From Tetmemena sp. SeJ-2015 (taxonomy: Eukaryota > Ciliophora > Spirotrichea > Sporadotrichida > Oxytrichidae), in the NCBI GenBank assembly GCA_027382625.1, contig JAJKFJ010008466.1:1-15482 (forward strand): 15,482 nucleotides of DNA. Direction: 5' to 3'. Under the pieces are notes generated by a model. The model had not been told where the DNA came from. It saw only the letters and a program-made list of their open reading frames with translations, and ran no database searches. The position numbers and the translations under genes were made by a program. Position 1 is the stretch's first letter. Each line of letters begins with the position of its first letter. Shown in pieces: positions 8,835-15,482 of the stretch.

Positions 8835-10295
8835 TCATTCAACAGTGATAGTTTGTAATGATAGCACTCCCCACTAATCCAGCAGTACAAAATATCTTTG
8901 ATTTACTTCATACTAATTTGGCAGATCAGAATTTTACCAGCTAATGATATACCCAGCATATTCTACAGTTGTTTTCTTCTCTCTTTTTAAAACGCCCTTA
9001 TAGCCATGATGCATAATATCTGCTACTCTAAATTCTGACTCCCCAGTTTTCTAAGTTACTAACACAGGCTTTAGTATCATATCAAAATTACTAGGGACCT
9101 CAAAAATCTAGCCCCTCATAGCTATCCTCATCAGCTACTAAATTGGTTCGAAGGAGATAAGGACGCACTCTAATTCATTCAATGACAGCAAATGCTTTGC
9201 ATCGATAAATTGAACTCTGTCACATCTATCTGCAAGTTTATCTCTGGTTGACTGCATTAAATTATCGCCTCCTATTGTTACTTTAATCAACCTCTTATTT
9301 CTTTTCAAGCAGATGAAGAACTACTTGTTAAAAGTATCAGATTAATGGGCAAAAGGGTTGTGCTAAAAATTTGCATACTACTGATAATTATTACCGTTAT
9401 TCTTGAACAGCTGCTCCTCTTTTAGTAGACTTAATTTTCCATTCTCCAATTTGTAAGTTTGCACACGATAATTTAATAGAGAAAAGTATAGCAAGCCATT
9501 CTTCATAAGTAGACAAGAAGTTGGAGTTTTGTTTAGCTGTTAAACTGTTGTCATATCATCTAGGCTGATTAAAAGGTCGTTAATTAGAAGGAGATTTTCT
9601 ATTTTAAAGACCACCTCTGGCTCAAAGTCTAGTCTGGTTATTATCTTAGAACGGACTATTCCTTTAGATTCATCTTCATTTTCTAATTGCAAAATATCAA
9701 AGAAGTTACTTGTAAAACACTTAAATACGAATATATCGTTGTCAATCTGTGAGACAAGCTTTTCGTATTTTTATTAATGAATTATAGGATAATCTGTAAC
9801 CTTAATTTCAAGTTCTTGCTTTGGTAAAATCTCTGTAACAGCTTTCTCTTGGAAAGTTTTAAAGAAGCTCATGTATAAATTTAGGTTGATTTGAAATCGA
9901 GTTATGATTGGAAGTTATTTTTAATCAAACTCCTCTATATTAAAATATTTTGGTTGATTGTGAATTGTTTCGTTCGCTTCAGTATTCTGGGACGCACATT
10001 TAGATAAATATTTTTATCGAATTTTGATAACTTTAGTGGAAGTAGCTTCTGCACATTGGATGAATAGAGATAGCTTCTGATTGAAATCTTCTTGCTATTT
10101 TTTAATTTAGTCACACTGGTATTTCATCTATTTTAGCGATTAGAAAATTGGCGATTCATTATCTGTCTCATTACTTTAATGTGAAATTTTATCTCTTTTT
10201 CTCTTACCCTGGCTTCTAGATTTGCTTTAAGGGACAAAGCTATTGTTATTTTCTTAAAAGCTATTAAGATGCTACAATCCTTAGTCTTAAATCAT
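8835..10295 (-). CDS. Family member C: intact coiled-coil/propeller-like protein, 486 aa
   Basis: An uninterrupted frame runs from ATG at 10295, just after an in-frame TGA at 10311-10313, to TGA at 8835-8837. About 27 TAA/TAG codons are read as Gln, and both Trp codons are TGG. Residues 1-45 are polar and basic (SKSRSQGKRKRDK). About 50-170 is helical (LKQMKYQCDQIKKQQEDFNQ). The hinge YEKLVSQIDNDIFVFK lies at 177-192. About 195-486 is rich in short beta-strand-like runs with turns (VVFKIENLLLINDLLISLDD, YRVQTYKLENGK, FEVPSNFDMILKPVLV) and ends in YFVLLDQWGVLSLQTITVE. It is the best reference for the family because it is complete and has the same length as D and F. No signal peptide, membrane segment or catalytic motif is seen. 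A cytoplasmic scaffold or interaction protein is my inference; the biochemical role is unknown. Confidence 0.9.
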
Positions 10296-10789
10296 TCCTA
10301 ATATTAATTATCAAAAAGATAAAGCAAATTAATTTATTGAAAACAGTGAGAATTATAAATAAATATTCACCTCAGAATTGCAAATTTATTGTTAAATAAT
10401 TTAAAATACTTTGAATAGACAAAGTATCTTTTATTATGACTTCTTAAAATTATAAAATATTCTTTGTTGAAATTAAATTTAATAAGGTTTTTTATATTTT
10501 TTGTTGTGTAGATATACTAACTAATAATTTTGATTTAATTTTATTTAAAGATATTTGTAAATTAAATAAGTTTTTTTATAATTTGCTAAGCATTATAAAT
10601 AAAGAAGATTTATTTTAGATGACTTAATATTTTTGCTTTAAATTGAACTAAGTTTAAAATCTAACATTTAATTAGCTAGTGTTTGAAATATCTTTATTTG
10701 AGTAATGAATTATTGAACAAATTTAACTATTAACCATTAATCTAAGATTATATCGAATAAAGTAGTCATGTGAGCATATTAAATCCTAC
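10296..10789. other. AT-rich spacer between genes B and C
   Basis: About 490 bases of strongly AT-rich DNA with poly-T and poly-A tracts, forming the 3' flank of B and the 5' flank of C. I found no ORF with coding character, no RNA gene and no definite promoter element. Confidence 0.5.
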
Positions 10790-13135
10790 TCACTATATCT
10801 TGAGCTAATGAATGACCATAGTCTTGTTAATTCTGTCGAACAAGAGCACGTTCATGATCCTTGGATCTGGGTTTCTGTCCTTTAGTAGAGCTATGATCTC
10901 CAGACCTTCCTAGAACTCAAAGAATCCCTTCACTCCGTCCTTGCTCATGTCAGCAATCATCAGAGTCTTAGAATCCTTGAGAGCGACTACTCCACTTCTG
11001 TCTTGAAGATCGAAATCTGGGATCATCCTCAGGAACAACTAGTCAAAGTGGAACTTAATTAGCTTTCTCTTCTGCATGTTTTCGCAATCTTAGACTGTTA
11101 TTTGATCCACCATCATCACGATAAAAGTCGTCTTGTCTAGGAAATCGTAGTCTATGATGTCCATTCCACGAGTATAGTACTTTTCTCTATCTTGGAGGTT
11201 TATAAACTCGTCTACCATATTAAACCTGATAGATTAGATATGGGTATTGTAGGAGACAAAGTAAACTCTGTCTAGTTCTTCATGGAAGGGATTACGTCTC
11301 AAGTCTGAGATAAAGAGAGTGCGATTGGTGCAGAGCATAATCTTGTGGATTTGCACATAGTGATCTTCTTGCCACTCGTTCACTGCAAATCTACCATAAT
11401 GTTACTGTGCATGAAGAATTCTAACTGTGGATAGATTTAGAGCTGCTGTATTAAGTTCTTGATCAGGCATCTCTTGAATCAGCTTGAGGGTGTGTAGATT
11501 GTAGGTTCCGAAGTTTAGAATAAGTCTATCCTCATGAATGTGAGCAAGCTTAATCTCATCCTTAAACTTTTTGAAAAGGCTGTATTGCCCAACTTCGTGA
11601 GCGAACTTGTAGAGATAAGAGTAGCACTTCTCATTATAGAAGATCATGTAGTCGTTATTGATTTACTTCACCTTGTTCACATACTTCTTAATGGGAATAT
11701 TTGTAGGCATCACCTTCTCCTAGATCAAAGACATCTCTCCACAAGAGTGCTTGATCTTCTCCTTTACATACCTGAGTGACTTGTGAAAGTTCTTATATAA
11801 AGGAATGGGCTACTGCAGATGAGTAATCTTTAAAGCAGACTCTTGGATAAATTGAATAGTCTCAAGATCAAAGGGTCTCTTGCTCTACTGAATGGCTTCT
11901 ATTCTTTGAGCAACTCTATGATATATTGACTTGCTTTGAAATCTGATGGTCTTAAGAGTTTACTCCATTTATGATAAAATTTGCTCCATCCTTGTTTAGA
12001 AGAGAACACTGTCATTGTGAATTTTAGACGCTAACAGTCCCAGCATCCTTATCATATCAATCTATTAATCTAAGGGAGCGATCTTAAAATCTATGATGTC
12101 AAATATCTCAGGACACTCTTGCTCAAACCGCTACTTAGGAGAGATAAAGTTTATCTACTTCTCAGTCTGTAGCTCATTTATGTAGCCTGCTTTGTTTTTA
12201 CCATACTGAGCCATATATTTCTAGTTGTCTTGAAAATTCTTCAGAGCGAGATTTCGAGAGTTCTTATAAGAGTTGGCAACCTACTCTGCAGTTTCTACTT
12301 AGTTATTGCAAATTTAAATGTCTTTCTCCAACTCCTCATCATCAGTCTTCACTAATAAATCTAGGTTCTAACCCATCTTCTATTCTCCAAAGACTCTCTT
12401 TCCCATGCTCAACATAAACTCCATCTCAAGGAATGCAAGGTCCTTGAAGAAGTCTCTCTTCTCTAAGTCTACGTGCTCAGGACAATAATCAGAAGGATCA
12501 GCTGGCTAAAAATGAGCTGGAGGAATATAGTTCTCAGGATTGAGAGCCCCTTGCAAATTTGCCTTTAGCTGTTAGTTGGCTTGGACTATTAGTGGTTTCT
12601 ATTGTATGATGTTCTTATTTTCTATTTTCTTGCTGATGTGGGAAATAGGCGGACCTTAATCTACCTTTGGTTTCTTTTCCTTGATGTGAGCCTGTTTTGA
12701 GTTAGATGCTAAAGATTACCAGGTTGCTTAGCTATCCTGGTATCTTTGCATTTAGGTTTAACTCTCCTTAATCTAGTAATCCTAGTTGCTACCTTAACCT
12801 CCGTAGAACTGCTGTAGTTGAGTGTTATCTCCAGGATTCACACTCTCCTGTTACTGCTGCTGTTGCTGTAAATCTTAATCTTGCTGCTGATATTCCTGAT
12901 TGTTGTTATTGTCATAGTTATTTTGCTGATTCTAGTAATCCTGGCTTTAGAATTGATCATCGTATTAATCTTGCTCAATTTACTGTTGGTATATCTGAGA
13001 ATCAGAAGGCTGCTGGTTGAATTGCTGTTGACTCTGGTCTTAGTTATTCTGCTGGGGGAAGTTATTGATTAGTAAACTGAATTCACTGAATGTGCTGATC
13101 TTACTATCATCGTCTCTAAGGAAATCGTTCATCAT
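10790..13135 (-). CDS. Family member B: Q/N-rich protein with propeller-like C-terminal half, 781 aa
   Basis: The frame is open from ATG at 13135 (followed by a second ATG) to TGA at 10790-10792, with many TAA/TAG codons. After MMNDFLRDDDSKISTFSEF, residues about 27-140 are dominated by Gln and Asn (roughly 60% over the first 70), a prion-like, disordered composition. A basic linker follows (HIKEKKPKVDQGPP), then from about 217 a folded region starting YCPEHVDLEKRDFFKDLAFL. Helices extend to about 480 (MEQILSQMEQTLKTIRFQSK). The family hinge is divergent here, YVNKVKQINNDYMIFYNE, from residue 485. The last 300 residues have repeated strand-turn patterns (EDRLILNFGTYNLHTLKLI, IIDYDFLDKTTFIVMMVDQI). 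This gene is less AT-rich than C, D or F. It lies 200 bases from A and about 490 from C, same strand. Function unknown; self-association through the Q/N region is a guess. Confidence 0.9.
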
Positions 13136-13335
13136 CTTGAAGAAAGCTAAAGTAATTTATTTATTGCTAGAATTAATAAAAACTTTAAGCCATCTCAAAG
13201 TGAAATATTTAAATTGAACAAAATGTTAGAGCCAATAATAATATTAAGTTATATAATTAAATTTTTTAAGTTAAATATTCGAAATATGTTAAGTTAATTT
13301 GAGAGGAATGGAGTTTAACTTCTTAAACTTCTTAG
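13136..13335. other. Short AT-rich spacer between genes A and B
   Basis: Two hundred AT-rich bases separate the stop of A from the ATG of B. In-frame sequence above the B ATG contains no nearby TGA, so a slightly longer B start is formally possible, but it lacks coding character. No promoter motif is certain. Confidence 0.5.
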
Positions 13336-15482
13336 TCAACAGTCTGCAATAGACATAACACCTAGTCTTCCTTTTGAATCTTAGACTACAACTACTGCTC
13401 CATTCACTTAATCATCGTTAATCTGCATCAGCACTCTGCTATTTTATAACCCTTCAACGAATCCCACCTTCCCATTTAAATACCTGTTCTTAGTATTATC
13501 TTCCCTCCTCAAATTTCTGGGTTTACTATTGACTAGGTTATTACTTCTTCCATTGTTATCTTTACCATCAAAACCAAAACAGCCTCCACTTTCTTCTCCT
13601 TCCATCTATTCATTATTTTCATAATCCTTAGGGAAATCATTCTCACTAAGGTTTGCAATCTGTAGAGCATTCTAGTTTTCTAAGAAGACATAGGGCATGA
13701 TTTCGGAGTTGAAAATTCTAGGAACTACTATAGTTTTTGAGAGTGTCTCATATCTGTAAACTACCTAAATTATGTCAGTTGTCAGTGCATTAATTAGCGA
13801 TATTTATTAATCACCCAGCACTATCAGCCGCTCCATGGAAACTAGTCTGAAATTGCAAATTGATTTCATCTTCTGAGCTATCTATCTCAGCTCGTGTTAA
13901 TTGAAATCCTCATTCTAGATTTTCAAGGAGAGGACTTTATTGTGACTAGCTGTAAACAGGATAGTGTTCATTTGGAAAGGGTGATTTTTAATCAAGCAAA
14001 TCGGATAGGTATTGAGTCCAGGGTAATATGCTTTCTTCTGAATAAGCTGGTATTGATTTCCATCCCATTTCCAAAGCAGAAGCTTGCATGAAGTATCCAC
14101 TCCAGTTATAATAGTACCAGGATTGAACTAACACACACTCAGGATTGTGTTTGAAAAGTCTAGCAGCTGAATGATTCTCTAAGGGTCTCTGAAGTGAAAG
14201 ACTTAATCATTAACTATAATTCTTTCCTCGTCTAGTGCAATAAATTCAACTACTCTCTTTAAAGTTTGGAAGTGCTGGATATGATAAATTGGCCCTTCAG
14301 CTAGTGAGTCAGATTCTTTCCTTACTATCTTAATCAAGTCAGTCTATTCCTTGCCCTAGAAAGCATACATGTCTCCACCAATCTCGGCTATCACATTTTC
14401 ATACTGGAGTGCTTTACACAACTGATCATCCACTAAAACTTACTCTCTCATCGCTCTAAAATTAATCTGAGTGTCTACTATATTAACCTTCCTCTGCTTT
14501 GAGTTGCATATATAATTTAAGTGCTAATTCAATTAGCTCCCCATGTAGTTCAAATAATTCATCTCTATTTTGTATCTTTTATCCATCTCAGCTAGCTTTT
14601 CCTCTGCTCTTAACTTATAAATCTTGCTAGACTCATTCCCTTTTCTCTCTCTTACACTGCATTAAAGACCTCTCAATAGGCCATCAACCTTTTGCTCAAC
14701 CTGCTTCGATATTATAGAACAAGAGGAGCGAGTTGTTTAAATGTAAGCGTTTATTTTGTCAAAAGCAACTTTAGCAAGTAGCTCTATTTCATTGGTATTT
14801 GCAAGAATCCTCTAGATCTTATCAATTAGGGAAAGCTCGCTAAAGTTATCTTTACTCTAGCCATTTTCTTCAGTTTTAAGATATATTTACTCGATATCAT
14901 CTTAAGCTTTTTATTTTTTCTCTAAATTATTTACTTGCAGAGTGAATTGATTTTCTCTAATCTTCTATAAAAGATTTTACTCTTTTTCAACCAATTTAGC
15001 TTTTTACTACTCCTCAGATATCCTTTTTTAAGTAAGCATATTTTTAAATAAGTCTGATTTGGGCATTGCTTCTTGAGCCTCTGCTCCTTTTTCAAAGTTA
15101 TTAGGTACCTCGCTCCCAATTATTTTCCCCAGTTTACTTGATTAGGCCTTTTAAAATACATCAGACATTTCCTATTCATTCATACCAAATCCGATCTACT
15201 AAGAGTCCTTGTTCTTTTTCCCTTTTTGAGGACTGTAATTATAAATATAGTCCAGTCTATTTTCCAATTCATCACTTATTGTAAGTTTGCCATTTTTGTC
15301 TCTTTTTCTGCTGTCCCTTCCTTTATTACTAATTGGGTTCCTAGACAGAAAGTATGATTACTTCCTCGGCTTCTTCTTCCTCTTTTCCTATAACTCAGGT
15401 GGTCTAACCATTATCTTCTTTTTCTTTTGTTAGATTGGGTGGAGTATGTAATCATTCTTATCCACAAAATCATTTGCATCTT
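13336..15482 (-). CDS. Family member A (5' partial): coiled-coil protein with WD40-like propeller
   Basis: The frame is open from the right edge of the window to TGA at 13336-13338, giving 714 visible residues; the start lies outside. The visible N-terminal part is highly basic (QQKKKKIMVRPPELQEKRKK) and then helical with long K/E/Q runs (EEQQKAKLVEKEQNLLQKI). The family hinge YENVIAEIGGDMYAFQGK starts at visible residue 360. The propeller-like half contains the most recognisable WD-type strand set of the family, SVCQFNPGTIITGVDTSCKL leading into LLLWKWDGN near residue 465, both Trp being TGG. A Gly/Asn/Ser-rich insert (GGCFGFDGKDNNGRSNN) is near 627. The end (VVVQDSKGRLGVMSIADC) parallels the terminal strand of C, D and F. 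No internal TGA. Function unknown; a scaffold or cytoskeletal role is only inference from coil plus propeller. Confidence 0.88.

Noticed and set aside
11402..11779. Separate small ORFs on both strands within gene B
   Set aside because: The minus-strand one is part of B cut by Gln codons TAA/TAG; the plus-strand one is its antisense shadow.
12881..13072. Plus-strand hydrophobic ORF rich in Leu, Val and Ile
   Set aside because: It is the antisense of the Gln/Asn-rich stretch of gene B.
13894..14100. Short ORFs on both strands within gene A
   Set aside because: The minus one is an internal part of A; the plus one is its antisense.

Overview
The window reads as ciliate nuclear DNA that uses TGA as the only stop and TAA/TAG as glutamine. 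Under the standard code there is almost nothing but short ORFs. Under the ciliate code, minus-strand frames stay open for 480 to 780 codons, and TAA/TAG fall where Gln is expected. The AT-rich spacers, intron-free genes and moderate codon bias fit a hypotrich spirotrich (Oxytricha/Stylonychia-like) better than Tetrahymena, but this is inference. Several features hint at germline (micronuclear) rather than processed macronuclear DNA: no telomere repeats, long decayed stretches, and a short cleanly cut fragment of a PAP2 phosphatase gene on the opposite strand.

Main content: five minus-strand genes of one divergent protein family in head-to-tail order. From right to left these are A (13336-15482, 5' end outside the window), B (10790-13135), C (8835-10295), D (4109-5614) and F (474-1988). 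Each has a variable, mostly helical N-terminal half and a shared hinge motif, Y-[ED]-x-[LV]-[IV]-x-[QE]-[IL]-x-[NG]-D (degenerate in B). The hinge is followed by about 300-355 residues that look like a beta-propeller; a WD40-like strand pattern is clearest in A. I do not recognise a named ortholog and assign no function. A, B and C are intact where visible. D has one in-frame TGA and F has two, although the rest of each frame is open and aligns with C to the last codon. They are therefore nonsense-bearing paralogs, or something special happens at those codons.

Between C and D (about 5.8-8.4 kb) lie coding-like minus-strand pieces with leucine-rich-repeat character, broken by TGAs, frame changes and AT-rich gaps: a decayed gene, or gene segments separated by excisable DNA. 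The plus-strand PAP2 fragment (8486-8692) lies between these pieces and the end of C. Between D and F (2.0-4.1 kb) there is mostly AT-rich sequence, with a GC-rich island (about 2887-3095), a strong hairpin (2612-2662) and a doubtful 156-codon ORF.

No tRNA, rRNA, CRISPR or recognisable complete transposon was found. All ORF calls are by hand translation; no database search was possible.
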